Shown: in pieces, positions 8,657 to 16,327 of the stretch
How positions within the stretch are numbered: position 1 is the stretch's first letter
Layout of the letters: the number at the start of each line of letters is the position of its first letter
NCBI GenBank assembly: GCA_021851985.1
Contig: JAJZOS010000002.1
Span: 1 to 27,493 of the forward strand
Length of the DNA: 27,493 nt
Source of the DNA: Microcaldota archaeon
GTDB taxonomy: Archaea; Micrarchaeota; Micrarchaeia; Micrarchaeales; CABMGC01
Reading direction: 5' to 3'
The notes under the pieces: model-generated
Told to the model about the DNA's origin: nothing
The model's input: only the letters and a program-made list of their open reading frames with translations
The model's database searches: none
Position numbers and translations under genes: made by a program

Positions 8657-9313
8657 CTATTTATCTTTCCAGTAACTGTCAAGTATCTTTATTACTTCTC
8701 CGTCTTCGACCTGCTCAAACTCCCTGTAAAATTGTCCTATTCCAAAGAAAAGCTCAGGAACATCTAGATATATTATGTCATCAGCTTCTCTCCTGAGCTT
8801 GTCAAGTATGTCCGCTGCTATTACCGGCACAGCAACTATTATCTTTTTTGGATCATGCTTCCTTATCCACTTTATTGCAGCAATTGCAGTTGCTCCTGTC
8901 GCTATTCCATCATCAACCAGTATTACGATGCGTCCATTCAGTTTAGGATACTCTCTTATTCCTCTGTAAGCATTAAGGCGCCGCAGCGATTCATTAATTT
9001 CAAGCTCCTTTTCCTTCTCAATGTAAGCTATTTCTATCCCTCTTGCCGCTATGACCTCCTCATTAAGGAATGTGCTGCCATCGGGCATTACTGCTCCTAT
9101 GGCTAGCTCCGGATCATACTTGTCCTTAAGCTTTCTAGGAGTGACTATGTCCAATTCTGCTCCTATCCGCTTTGCAATTTCATATGCCACCATAACTCCT
9201 CCTCTTGGTATTGCAAGTATAAGCGGATTCTTAATTTTCAGATCCTTGAGCTTTTCAGCAAGAAGAAGGCCTGCCTCATTTCTATCTTTAAGCATAAACT
9301 GTCCATAACCCAT
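8657..9313 (-). CDS. Phosphoribosyltransferase-like protein (COG1926 type)
   Basis: The 218-residue protein has the type I PRTase fold. ILAIPRGGV (32-40) lies in the N-terminal strand-loop, and VILVDDGIATGATA (130-143) is the PRPP-binding loop with its acidic pair. DPELAIGAVMPDG (68-79) is characteristic of the predicted PRTases grouped in COG1926. The substrate is unknown; these are often salvage-like or stress-associated enzymes. The PRPP site looks intact. The ATG at 9313 is about 27 nt from a TATA box centred near 9340, indicating a leaderless transcript. An internal ATG (residue 7) is less likely. It stands apart from the ABC operon upstream. Confidence 0.82.
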   Translation of the reverse strand: MGYGQFMLKDRNEAGLLLAEKLKDLKIKNPLILAIPRGGVMVAYEIAKRIGAELDIVTPRKLKDKYDPELAIGAVMPDGSTFLNEEVIAARGIEIAYIEKEKELEINESLRRLNAYRGIREYPKLNGRIVILVDDGIATGATAIAAIKWIRKHDPKKIIVAVPVIAADILDKLRREADDIIYLDVPELFFGIGQFYREFEQVEDGEVIKILDSYWKDK

Positions 9314-9335
9314 GATAGAAATATACCAAATATCT

Positions 9336-9346
9336 ATTTATAAAAT
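9336..9346 (-). promoter_or_regulatory. TATA box of the phosphoribosyltransferase gene
   Basis: The minus strand reads ATTTTATAAAT, centred about 27 nt from the ATG at 9313. This spacing predicts a leaderless mRNA. Confidence 0.55.
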
Positions 9347-9369
9347 CACGATAATAGTGCTTGTTTGAC

Positions 9370-9382
9370 CTATTGCCAATAG
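9370..9382. repeat. Short perfect inverted repeat CTATTG-C-CAATAG
   Basis: Six-base arms flank a single central base, about 30 bp upstream of the phosphoribosyltransferase TATA box. It could be an operator. A 13-bp palindrome can also occur by chance, so confidence is low. The rest of 9314-9549 shows no gene. Confidence 0.25.
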
Positions 9383-9508
9383 CAAGCATTTTGGATTCTT
9401 ATCTAATGCACTTTTTCATTGAGAGTGAGTGAAGAAAAGCAAAATTTATAGTTCACCCAAATTCAATGACACACTAGATTCAGTCTTTGGAAAGTAGCTA
9501 TCAAGCAT

Positions 9509-9533
9509 GCCGGGCTTCTGCTTCTTGCCCGGT
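9509..9533 (-). terminator. GC-rich hairpin after the ABC/COG1361 operon
   Basis: CCGGGC (9510-9515) and GCCCGG (9527-9532) form a strong 6-bp stem, extended by a G-T pair, with an 11-nt loop. It lies about 17 nt past the stop of the last gene of the minus-strand operon. There is no good T-run after it, so it may protect the mRNA 3' end rather than terminate. Confidence 0.45.
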
Positions 9534-9549
9534 TTGCAATCCAAATCTT

Positions 9550-10767
9550 TCATTTCTTCTGCTTATGCTTGTTTGCTGCCCTCTTTTTATACATGTAAAC
9601 TGCAGACCCAATCACTATTATGATAATTATGATGGATATCTGGGTAGCATTTCCAGCTGCGCCTCCAACAGCGACAAAATAGTTGTTCTCTCCGGTGAAC
9701 TGCTGGTCTGCCGCCCCATTTGGCTGCTTCCACTGTTCGTATAGGCTAACAGGGTAGTTGCCTTCAACGCCCTGGCTGTCTACGCTCACCAAGAAGGTTA
9801 CATTAGTCGAAGCCCCTGCAGGCAAATCGCTTATGTAAGCGGTGCTCGCAACAGGCGCAATCGGATAAGTTGTCTCTAGGCTGAGCTGCACCTGTTCCGC
9901 TGGGCTTGTTCCAGTATTCGTGATTTTGAATGTTACTGGCACATCTGTAGCCCCTATTCCAACGGATTCCGATCCCGACGCTATGCTAAATTGCGCCGCC
10001 GGGACTACGGAGAGGCTTATATTCTGCGCGCTGCTGAATTTCTGGCCAAGCGCAGATGAGTAATAGTTTATGTTTGCAAACAATTCCGCTTGCGTTGTGT
10101 TTTCAGCTGATATTAGGATCGGTTCATCTATGGTCTGCCCCTGCGTGAGATTCGATATGAAGAAACTGGTAACTGAGCTGAGAATGTCCGTCCCTGGGCC
10201 CGTGGAGACATAAACACTTACGTTCCTTGCTGTGCCATAGCCAGTGTTTTCTACGGCAAGATCTACGGTTTGATTATGCCCTGTATATAAAGTTGCCGGA
10301 TTTGGGCTCTGGGCCGTCACCTTGATAGAAGGTTTGTTCTGAACGTAGAATGTAACTGGCATGGAAGATGTTGCTACAACAGATCCAGTCCCTGCATATA
10401 TGAAATAACGCGAAGTGAAAGTTATGGTATAGGTGCCTGATGGCAGGGTGTTTGGGATAGGGAAGGTGTAGGTATAATTCTTATTGTCAAGTCCTGGATT
10501 TACCATCCCTATTAAAACCTCATTTAATGGTGACGCGTTGATTAGCGGGTATGTTCCGCTTGGCTGCAGCGTGGTTCCATAGAGCCAGACGTCATATGCA
10601 TCGTAGAGTTTGAAATGTATTACTGCGTTGCCTCCTGCTACAACCGGATTGGGGGAGACTGATACGTTGGCCATCGAAAGCGAGTTGTCAAAAGTAGTCT
10701 GCGCACTGATTGTGCACATCAGCATTGCCAAGACAATGAACGCTGAAAAGAAATGCGCTGTTTTCAT
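9550..10767 (-). CDS. Exported COG1361-like surface protein of an ABC operon
   Basis: From the ATG at 10767 the product is 405 residues: a signal peptide (MKTAHFF, hydrophobic core, cleavage near TISA-QTT), an extracellular part with at least two CARDB/COG1361-type Ig-like domains, and a C-terminal membrane anchor (ISIIIIIIVIGSAVYMY) before a Lys-rich cytosolic tail. Ig-like hallmarks include VSVSPNPVVAGGNAVIHF, TAQSPNPATLYTGHNQTV and FKITNTGTSPAEQV. N-x-S/T glycosylation sites are frequent. It is the last gene of an operon with an ABC-2 permease and ATPase, so it may be an accessory extracytoplasmic subunit or exported substrate. The start is ambiguous because ribosome site plus ATG are duplicated (10765-10800). 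The frame extends upstream to an ATG at 10803. Confidence 0.78.
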   Translation of the reverse strand: MKTAHFFSAFIVLAMLMCTISAQTTFDNSLSMANVSVSPNPVVAGGNAVIHFKLYDAYDVWLYGTTLQPSGTYPLINASPLNEVLIGMVNPGLDNKNYTYTFPIPNTLPSGTYTITFTSRYFIYAGTGSVVATSSMPVTFYVQNKPSIKVTAQSPNPATLYTGHNQTVDLAVENTGYGTARNVSVYVSTGPGTDILSSVTSFFISNLTQGQTIDEPILISAENTTQAELFANINYYSSALGQKFSSAQNISLSVVPAAQFSIASGSESVGIGATDVPVTFKITNTGTSPAEQVQLSLETTYPIAPVASTAYISDLPAGASTNVTFLVSVDSQGVEGNYPVSLYEQWKQPNGAADQQFTGENNYFVAVGGAAGNATQISIIIIIIVIGSAVYMYKKRAANKHKQKK

Positions 10768-10800
10768 TTTTCCACCTATTTTCATTTTTCCACCTATAAT
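10765..10800 (-). repeat. Tandem 18-bp duplication of Shine-Dalgarno plus start codon
   Basis: Two adjacent 18-bp copies read, on the minus strand, ATAGGTGGAAAAATGAAA. Each carries AGGTGG four bases before an in-frame ATG (10785 and 10767). Since 18 is a multiple of three, both starts lie in the same frame and add six residues (KIGGKM) ahead of the signal peptide. Confidence 0.7.
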
Positions 10801-10817
10801 CATGATCCATTATAATA

Positions 10818-11936
10818 TCATATCTGCTGGCTTGTGTCTCTGAAGAAAAATGCTGCTAGTGCTATCATCACTCCGGTAAATATCAACAGTATGGCGGAGC
10901 TTTCCACCAGCATGCTAACGGGCAGATAACCCTTTATCATTATGTCCCTTGTGGCGTTTACTGCGTATGTCAGTGGATCTACAACTGCAACTGGCTGTAA
11001 AATGGCCGGAAGAAGGGACACAGGAACAAATGCCCCTCCGAGAAAAGACATCGGCATTGTTATTGTTTGCGTAATCAATGCATAGGTCTGCAGCTGCTTT
11101 GCCTTTGAAGCCATGGCTACTGACAACGCTCCGAAGCTCAACCCTACAAGGCCTATTATCCAGAGGAGCTCAATGAAGCCTACTATTCCAGCGGCGATTG
11201 TTGCTCCTAGAAGCAGGCCGATTATGAGACCAACGTATGCGCTGAATGTTGATTGCACTGTGCCGTATCCTATCTTGCTGAATAGCACAGCATATTTGTT
11301 AATTGGGGTTGTCAAGAATGCTTTCATGTTGCCAAGCTCCCTGTCGCTGATTACAGTGAAACCGCTGCCGAACATTGCGCCAAACGCTGCAACCATTATC
11401 ACTATTCCTCCAACCACGAAACTTTCGTAGTTGCTGCCGGCCCCATAGGCATAGTCAGTTATAACAGAGATGATGTTTGGTGCAGATCCTATGCTGCTAG
11501 TCACCAAAGAGGTGCCTAACTTTGCTGCAGCTAAAGATACAGCGCCGTTAACTACAGATGCAGACTGGGGCTGCGAATTGTCAAGATAAACATAAATGCT
11601 TGATGCGGAATCCTGCGACAAGACCGGAGGTATTACAATGACCGCTGCTACACTGCCTTGGGACAGCAAACTCATTGCCTGGGCCTGAGTGGTGGCACTT
11701 ACAACCTTTACATTGTTGTTGGACTGAATCAGGTTTATTAATTGCAGTGACATTGGGCCGTTGTTGTAGTTTACTACGGCCACAGGAACATTCTTCGGCG
11801 TGCTTCCAAAGCTTCCTAGAAGGATTATGAAAACTAGCGGGAAGATGAGCCCTCTGCTTAAGTTCTGCAGGAGATTCTTCTTGAAGATCAGCATCTCCCT
11901 TGTAAAAAGCGTTAGCGTGTCTTCTGCAAGGCCCAT
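10818..11936 (-). CDS. ABC-2 type transporter permease (DrrB-like)
   Basis: The 372-residue integral membrane protein has one membrane helix near the N-terminus (about 29-44), a large external loop (about 45-165) and a cluster of helices in the C-terminal half, including GGIVIMVAAFGAMFGSGF, LIIGLLLGATIAAGIVG and AILLIFTGVMIALAAFFF. The stretch MSFLGGAFVPVSLLP before the last helices is typical of ABC-2 permeases. It should form the channel for the ATPase encoded just upstream: one base separates the ATPase stop from its ATG, with a GAGGT ribosome site seven bases before. Cargo is unknown; relatives export drugs, lipids or polysaccharide. Confidence 0.86.
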   Translation of the reverse strand: MGLAEDTLTLFTREMLIFKKNLLQNLSRGLIFPLVFIILLGSFGSTPKNVPVAVVNYNNGPMSLQLINLIQSNNNVKVVSATTQAQAMSLLSQGSVAAVIVIPPVLSQDSASSIYVYLDNSQPQSASVVNGAVSLAAAKLGTSLVTSSIGSAPNIISVITDYAYGAGSNYESFVVGGIVIMVAAFGAMFGSGFTVISDRELGNMKAFLTTPINKYAVLFSKIGYGTVQSTFSAYVGLIIGLLLGATIAAGIVGFIELLWIIGLVGLSFGALSVAMASKAKQLQTYALITQTITMPMSFLGGAFVPVSLLPAILQPVAVVDPLTYAVNATRDIMIKGYLPVSMLVESSAILLIFTGVMIALAAFFFRDTSQQI

Positions 11937-11937
11937 C

Positions 11938-12933
11938 TTATCTACCTCTTCTCATCAATGCTGCAGCTTTGCTGTTATCAGCGCCAGTCTGGTCTCTTGT
12001 CGAAGATCCGGTAAGCTTCAGGAATATGTCATCTATCGTAGGTTCATGCATGCTTATGCCGTGTATTGGAATCTTGTTCAATGTTAGTGCCTTAATAAGC
12101 TTATCTACCTTGTCTACCGGAGCATTTCCTCCGGAAGCGATAACTTTGTTTGTGAGAACCTGCGGATCCAATCCTACTTTCTTGAAGGCTGATGCAATTT
12201 TATCCAGATAATCCTTGGCTGCTGCAACTTCCACCACGGCGCTCATTCCTATTTTCTGCCTCAGTTCTGCAGGAGTGCCAAGCGCTACGAGTTTTCCATG
12301 GTCGATTATTCCGATTCTGTTGCAGAGCTGGTCCGCTTCTTCAAGATACTGCGTGGTCAATAGTATGGTGACATTGTCTCTTTTGTTTATCTGCCTCAAC
12401 AGGTTCCATATCTGCGTCCTGTTCTGAATGTCGAGTCCTGTTGTAGGCTCGTCGAGGAGAAGCAGCTGCGGCGCATGCATCAGTGCTTTTGCAGTTTCCA
12501 GCCTGCGTTTCATGCCCCCCGAGAAAGTGCCGGCATATTTGTTCCTGAAATCGGTAAGATCCGAAAGTTCTAGCGCAAAATCTATATCCTTCTGCAATTC
12601 AGAAGCCGGAATATGGTGCAGCCTTCCGAATATCATCAGGTTCTCCTCGGCTGTTAGTTCAGGCTCCACAACGGTTTCCTGCGTAACCACTCCTATCTCC
12701 TGCTTGGCTTTGTCCGGATTTTTCTGCATGTCTATGCCGTCTACCAATATATTGCCAGATGTTGGTGGAATTAGCCCAAGCAGCATGTTTATTGTTGTGC
12801 TCTTTCCCGCTCCGTTTGGTCCCAATAGGCCGAATATCTCACCTTTCTTTATGTGAAGGGTGACACCATTGACAGCTGTGAAGTCACCAAATTTTTTCAC
12901 CAGATTATCAATTTCTATTGCGTATTCGACCAT
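11938..12933 (-). CDS. ABC transporter ATP-binding protein (DrrA-like)
   Basis: The 331-residue protein has all ABC motifs: Walker A GPNGAGKST (38-46), Q-loop Q85, signature FSGGM (137-141), Walker B LLLLDE (157-162) and D-loop GLD (166-168). In the switch position it reads ILLTTQYLEEADQL, with Gln where most ABC proteins have His; this Gln variant is characteristic of the DrrA subfamily. The extra 100 residues at the C-terminus (about 230-331) are also DrrA-like. It energises the permease encoded directly downstream. The gene follows the PadR-like regulator by 20 bp in the same transcript. The Shine-Dalgarno before its ATG is weak. Confidence 0.92.
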   Translation of the reverse strand: MVEYAIEIDNLVKKFGDFTAVNGVTLHIKKGEIFGLLGPNGAGKSTTINMLLGLIPPTSGNILVDGIDMQKNPDKAKQEIGVVTQETVVEPELTAEENLMIFGRLHHIPASELQKDIDFALELSDLTDFRNKYAGTFSGGMKRRLETAKALMHAPQLLLLDEPTTGLDIQNRTQIWNLLRQINKRDNVTILLTTQYLEEADQLCNRIGIIDHGKLVALGTPAELRQKIGMSAVVEVAAAKDYLDKIASAFKKVGLDPQVLTNKVIASGGNAPVDKVDKLIKALTLNKIPIHGISMHEPTIDDIFLKLTGSSTRDQTGADNSKAAALMRRGR

Positions 12934-12953
12934 TGAACAAGCCCGCCATATTT

Positions 12954-13340
12954 TTATTTGAACATATCTGATATTTCCTTCATGGAGGATATGAAAATTT
13001 TCTTTGTGCTGTTTAGAACGGCCTTCCCCTCTTTAGTTATTGTGTAATAGTTTGCGGGAAGATCCGGCTTGGAATGTTTTTCCTGCCCGGTATGTCTTGA
13101 TCCTGAATTTGCCAGTCTAATATAACCCGCTTTTTCAAGTACATTTATTGTATTGTATATCTCGTCCTTGATTGCATCTCTGCTGCTGAAGAATTGTGCC
13201 ATATGCTTGCTCTGTGCAATCTCCTTGACTATGGCATAGGGATATGTTCTCTTTATTCCTATTATTTTTAGCACCTTTAGCTTTACCATGACCTTCTTCA
13301 TGTCTTTTGTCAAAGCGTTTTTCTCTATCATGTTGGGCAC
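12954..13340 (-). CDS. PadR-like winged-helix transcriptional regulator
   Basis: The 128-residue protein is a single winged helix-turn-helix. TYPYAIVKEI, RDAIKDEIYNTINVLEKAGYI and the wing NYYTITKEGKAVL follow the order of PadR-family proteins. A helical tail (about 108-128) would mediate dimerisation. PadR regulators often sit at the head of efflux-pump operons and repress them until a ligand binds; here it is the first gene before a DrrAB-like transporter. The start is GTG at 13340, about 27 nt from the TATA box, suggesting a leaderless mRNA; ATG at 13331 is the alternative. A perfect dyad (CACTA-A-TAGTG, 13338-13348) covers the predicted transcription start, a plausible autoregulatory operator. 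Confidence 0.8.
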   Translation of the reverse strand: MPNMIEKNALTKDMKKVMVKLKVLKIIGIKRTYPYAIVKEIAQSKHMAQFFSSRDAIKDEIYNTINVLEKAGYIRLANSGSRHTGQEKHSKPDLPANYYTITKEGKAVLNSTKKIFISSMKEISDMFK

Positions 13341-13348
13341 TAATAGTG
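13338..13348. promoter_or_regulatory. Candidate PadR operator over the transcription start
   Basis: CACTA-A-TAGTG is a perfect inverted repeat with a one-base centre. It overlaps the start codon and predicted transcription start of the padR-ABC operon, where a repressor would block initiation. Confidence 0.4.
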
Positions 13349-13363
13349 TAGATTTAGACTATG

Positions 13364-13373
13364 AATATATAAT
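13364..13373 (-). promoter_or_regulatory. TATA box of the PadR/ABC/COG1361 operon
   Basis: The minus strand reads ATTATATATT, preceded by purines (AAAGG) that could act as BRE. Its centre is about 27 nt from the GTG start. Confidence 0.55.
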
Positions 13374-13539
13374 CCTTTGCTGTAACGAGGCGTTGTAGTT
13401 TAATTCCAGGTATCGGGAAGCACACATTTGTTTATGGTGCCAATAATCCGAAAGGATATGTCAAAACCAGAGGTTCAATAGAAACGCTGAGAAAGCCGTA
13501 AAAACCGCAATAGACAAGTCACAGCATAAACCATGCTAA
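13373..13539 (+). other. Possible frameshifted gene remnant
   Basis: One plus frame gives a protein-like string (IPGIGKHTFVYGANNPKGY, then VKTRGSIETL) ending at TAA 13499-13501. The next frame continues plausibly as EKAVKTAIDKSQHKPC to TAA 13537-13539. Joined by one frameshift they would make about 55 residues without a start codon. I cannot name a family and it could be chance. Nothing else is seen in 13374-13557. Confidence 0.15.
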
Positions 13540-13557
13540 TTCTTTTTGCAAATCCGC

Positions 13558-13929
13558 TCACTGCTGCCAACCAAGGAGGATGTTATTCACAACTGACTTG
13601 AATATGTAGCTTTTCCTTGACCTTGCGCTGTCCCTCAGCCTAATCCTTGTTCTCGTTACATTCTTTAGCACATTATAGCATTTCACGCACATGAGCCTCC
13701 TGGCCACAGCGCCCTTTCTTACGTAATTATCCCTTTCCTGTATGTATCTTGGGGGCACTATTTTTATCTCATAGGCACCGAGATGCCTGTTGCATGAAAT
13801 GCAGCTGTTCTCGACAAGATACTTGAGGTCGACGCTTTCAGCTTTTTCTACGGAATACTCCTTATCTTCAGATGCAGCAAACTTCGTATCAAATCGGCTT
13901 CTTTCCAAACAAACTTCAGGTTCGACCAT
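13558..13929 (-). CDS. Small two-CxxC (zinc-ribbon-like) protein, function unknown
   Basis: The 123-residue protein has CISC (43-46) and CVKC (81-84), 34 residues apart, the arrangement of a zinc ribbon with a long insert. The insert contains GAYEIKIVPPRYIQERDNYV. The region after the second pair is Arg/Lys-rich (RTRIRLRDSARSRKSY), suggesting RNA or DNA binding. I do not recognise a named family. It is divergent from carbamate kinase with about 115 bp between starts. The ATG at 13929 is the only upstream start in frame with a plausible context. Expression as a real gene is supported by the paired cysteines and clean ends. Confidence 0.62.
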   Translation of the reverse strand: MVEPEVCLERSRFDTKFAASEDKEYSVEKAESVDLKYLVENSCISCNRHLGAYEIKIVPPRYIQERDNYVRKGAVARRLMCVKCYNVLKNVTRTRIRLRDSARSRKSYIFKSVVNNILLGWQQ

Positions 13930-13992
13930 TCTATTACCCTAATCGGCAATCCCCAATGCCGAAATTCCCAACCCTATGTATTACAGCAGACC

Positions 13993-14001
13993 TTATATTT
14001 A
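13993..14001 (+). promoter_or_regulatory. TATA box of the carbamate kinase gene
   Basis: TTATATTTA is centred about 47 nt before the ATG at 14044, implying a leader of about 20 nt. No Shine-Dalgarno is evident. Confidence 0.4.
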
Positions 14002-14043
14002 TTAGTTGCGGTAAATCTAGTAAAACCAAATTTTTGGAATACA

Positions 14044-14928
14044 ATGCACGACAAATATGTTATTGCTCTGGGAGGCAACGCTATAGACGACATAGATTCA
14101 ATATCAAAGTCAGCGGCTGCGATAGCTAAGCTATATTCGAAGGGAAATGACATCATAATTACACATGGAAACGGGCCGCAGGTTGGCATGCTCTCGGAGC
14201 GCATGGACATGGATCTTGCAGTGCTTACTGCGCAGACCCAGGCGTGGATAGGGGCTGAGATATCAAAATGCATAGCCGATGCCCTGAATGAACTTGGCAT
14301 AAAACACAGCCATTCCATACCTGAAATAGTGATAACATATGTCGCTGTCAATAGGAATTACGGCAGGTTGGCAGCAATCAAGCCAATAGGCAGGTATATG
14401 TCAAGACTTGAGTCCCGCAGGATTGTTGGCAAAGGATTTAAGGTAAAGAAATTTAATGGTGGATACAGAAGGGTAGTTCCTTCTCCTTATCCGATAGCGA
14501 TACTCCAGAATGATGTAATAGATATGCTTACCAAAAGGAGAAAGATAGCCATAGCCTGCGGCGGAGGGGGCATACCCGTAATGATCATGTCAGGGAGAAT
14601 GGAATATGCAGATGCAGTAATAGACAAGGATAGGTCTAGCGCCCTGCTCGCAAAAGAGCTGAAGGCAAGCAGGTTTTTCATACTGACCAATGTCGATGGC
14701 GCATACAATAATTTCGGAAAAAGCAACCAGAAGCTAATAGAAAGGATAACTGCAGATGATCTTGCGGAATTAATCAAAAAGGGCGGATTTGAGGAGGGGA
14801 GCATGAAGCCTAAACTTGAATCATGCATAGATTTCGTCAAGTCATGCAAAAGAAGCGCAGGCATAGGCAACATGTCCAATCCGGACGACGTATTCTCGCT
14901 TAAACACCTAACCCTTGTTACTCCTTGA
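14044..14928 (+). CDS. arcC: Carbamate kinase
   Basis: The 294-residue amino-acid-kinase-fold protein shows carbamate-kinase signatures in order: LGGNAI (9-14), THGNGPQVG (40-48), IKPIGRY, RRVVPSPYPIAI, ACGGGGIPV, AVIDKDRSSALLA, LTNVDGAYNNFG and GSMKPKLESCIDF. It should transfer phosphate between carbamoyl phosphate and ADP, yielding ATP, carbamate then CO2 and ammonia. In archaea this often gives energy from arginine or agmatine breakdown. No arginine deiminase or ornithine transcarbamylase is adjacent, so the source of carbamoyl phosphate is unclear. The related archaeal isopentenyl phosphate kinase lacks the VPSPxP segment. Its 3' end overlaps trm1 convergently by 21 bp. Confidence 0.88.
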   Translation: MHDKYVIALGGNAIDDIDSISKSAAAIAKLYSKGNDIIITHGNGPQVGMLSERMDMDLAVLTAQTQAWIGAEISKCIADALNELGIKHSHSIPEIVITYVAVNRNYGRLAAIKPIGRYMSRLESRRIVGKGFKVKKFNGGYRRVVPSPYPIAILQNDVIDMLTKRRKIAIACGGGGIPVMIMSGRMEYADAVIDKDRSSALLAKELKASRFFILTNVDGAYNNFGKSNQKLIERITADDLAELIKKGGFEEGSMKPKLESCIDFVKSCKRSAGIGNMSNPDDVFSLKHLTLVTP

Positions 14929-15993
14929 GAGCGCCTTTATGCATTTACTTACCTCTTTTGCGGTAGCATCGGTCTTAATTCCGTTATCATCGAACTGCGT
15001 TGCAGTTGCTGTATATCCTAGATCCGACAGTGCCTCTATGACTTTATAGTGCGATATCGAGCTTAACCCAAGCCTTTTGGTCATTTTTGGCACCGAATAA
15101 AATAGTGGTGTGTCAAACTCCTTGCTTATGCATTCGGCAAGCCGGGATCCCTGGGCTTTGGCCACTTTCAATGACAATCCCTTGTCATATAAATTCCCGA
15201 GCCATAATGGTCCGAATCCCTCAACTTCCGAGCTGCAGTCTGCGCAGACGTTTCCAATAAGCGGTGACACGCCGCGTTTGAAATCAAATCTGCCGCAGCT
15301 GTGGCAGAATGTTCCTATTCCCCCAAATCTAACTGCCCCATAAGCATTTTTGGCTCCGCTCTCAAGCTTGATAAATACCCTCATGTAGTGCATGTCGGAT
15401 ATGCACATTAAAGGTACTGAGCCGAAATTAAACTGCGCAGCTATTTTCGAAATGTAACACATAAGTATCCTGATGCCTACCTCCTTGCACAGTTCATTGT
15501 GAAGCGGCTTTGAATTATACTGCTTTAGACATGCGGCTGAATGCGCACCGCACAGCACCGCAGTATCTGTCGCAGTGGCCATAAGGACTGTCCCATCTTT
15601 TGAAATCTTCATCAAGTCATAGATATCCGGGGCTGGGCTTCCGAAAGGGTCAAGGTCTATTATGTCAAACTTTTCATCGGAATTATTCGCGAATTCCTGT
15701 ATGCTTACATTTTTACAGTCTACATCAACATTATTCAAAAGGATATTCTTCCGGCATAGTTTGTAGGCATTTTTGTTTATGTCTATAGCGGTAGCGCTGC
15801 CTATTCCGCACTCCTTATAATATCTTATAGCACGCACGCCTGTTGCTGCGGTAGCGTCAAGAAGCGTCTTCCCCGCGCATCCATATGCCAAAAGGAATGC
15901 GACTGACATGTCCCTAAGCGTTGACATTTTAGGATTGAAGAATACCTTTTCGTTCGTTCGTATGTGCGCTTTGCCTTCGGAAACAACATTCAC
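14908..15993 (-). CDS. trm1: tRNA (guanine26-N2)-dimethyltransferase Trm1
   Basis: The 361-residue protein is the archaeal Trm1, which uses S-adenosylmethionine to make N2,N2-dimethylguanosine at G26 of tRNA. Seen: the N-terminal FFNPKMSTLRDMSV, the SAM loop LLDATAATGVRAIRY (44-58), catalytic DLDPFGSPAPD (113-123), TATDTAVLCGAH, and a C-terminal zinc ribbon (CHSC...CADC). The start is GTG at 15993, with a strong GGAGG seven bases before it inside the 3' end of the DUF357 gene; the two genes overlap by 4 bp and are clearly co-transcribed. tRNA-Leu and tRNA-Pro in this window carry G (2024) and A (7239) at position 26, so only the former could be a substrate. Confidence 0.95.
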   Translation of the reverse strand: MNVVSEGKAHIRTNEKVFFNPKMSTLRDMSVAFLLAYGCAGKTLLDATAATGVRAIRYYKECGIGSATAIDINKNAYKLCRKNILLNNVDVDCKNVSIQEFANNSDEKFDIIDLDPFGSPAPDIYDLMKISKDGTVLMATATDTAVLCGAHSAACLKQYNSKPLHNELCKEVGIRILMCYISKIAAQFNFGSVPLMCISDMHYMRVFIKLESGAKNAYGAVRFGGIGTFCHSCGRFDFKRGVSPLIGNVCADCSSEVEGFGPLWLGNLYDKGLSLKVAKAQGSRLAECISKEFDTPLFYSVPKMTKRLGLSSISHYKVIEALSDLGYTATATQFDDNGIKTDATAKEVSKCIKALSRSNKG

Positions 15994-16226
15994 ACGTCTC
16001 CCTCCTTTATTTTCAGCACAGCGTCAAGAAGCCCGTGAGCATATTCTATGCTCGAAAATGCGGTGACATAGTCGCCCTTTTTAATCCAGGACTCAGCGTC
16101 GCTGTGATACATCTTGGCCAGCTCAACAACTTTCAATTCTTTGCCGCTGAGCTCCAGAATGTCAATGCGCTTTATATTCTCCTTAAAAATTGCAATGCTT
16201 TTTTCTATTCTTTCATTCAATTCCAT
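15990..16226 (-). CDS. DUF357 family protein
   Basis: From the ATG at 16226 (AGGTG six bases before it) the product is 78 residues, all helical. The second helix pair contains LAKMYHSDAESWIKKGDYVTAF then SSIEYAHGLLDAVL, the family's typical DA-x-W-x-x-GD-x-x-TAF-x-x-I-x-YAHGLLDA pattern. DUF357 proteins are small archaeal helix bundles of unknown function. A TTG five codons earlier is possible but less likely. The 3' end overlaps the trm1 start by 4 bp, so the pair forms an operon, which suggests a role linked to tRNA modification or ribosome function; that is inference. Confidence 0.85.
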   Translation of the reverse strand: MELNERIEKSIAIFKENIKRIDILELSGKELKVVELAKMYHSDAESWIKKGDYVTAFSSIEYAHGLLDAVLKIKEGDV

Positions 16227-16327
16227 TGCGGCACCTTGCAAAATAACATGGCTTGTTTTATGCCTACATCATCCGAATCAAAGAACAGAATGGGGTTGCA
16301 ATACCGAAGTGCGTAATTGCCAATCAG

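Noticed and set aside
7213..8660. Duplicated tRNA-Pro 3' end as an att site
   Set aside because: I searched by eye for the CTCGGACTCCCC end downstream and found no second copy.
14044..14928. Isopentenyl phosphate kinase
   Set aside because: The RRVVPSPYP, GGGGIPV and DKD signatures are those of carbamate kinase.
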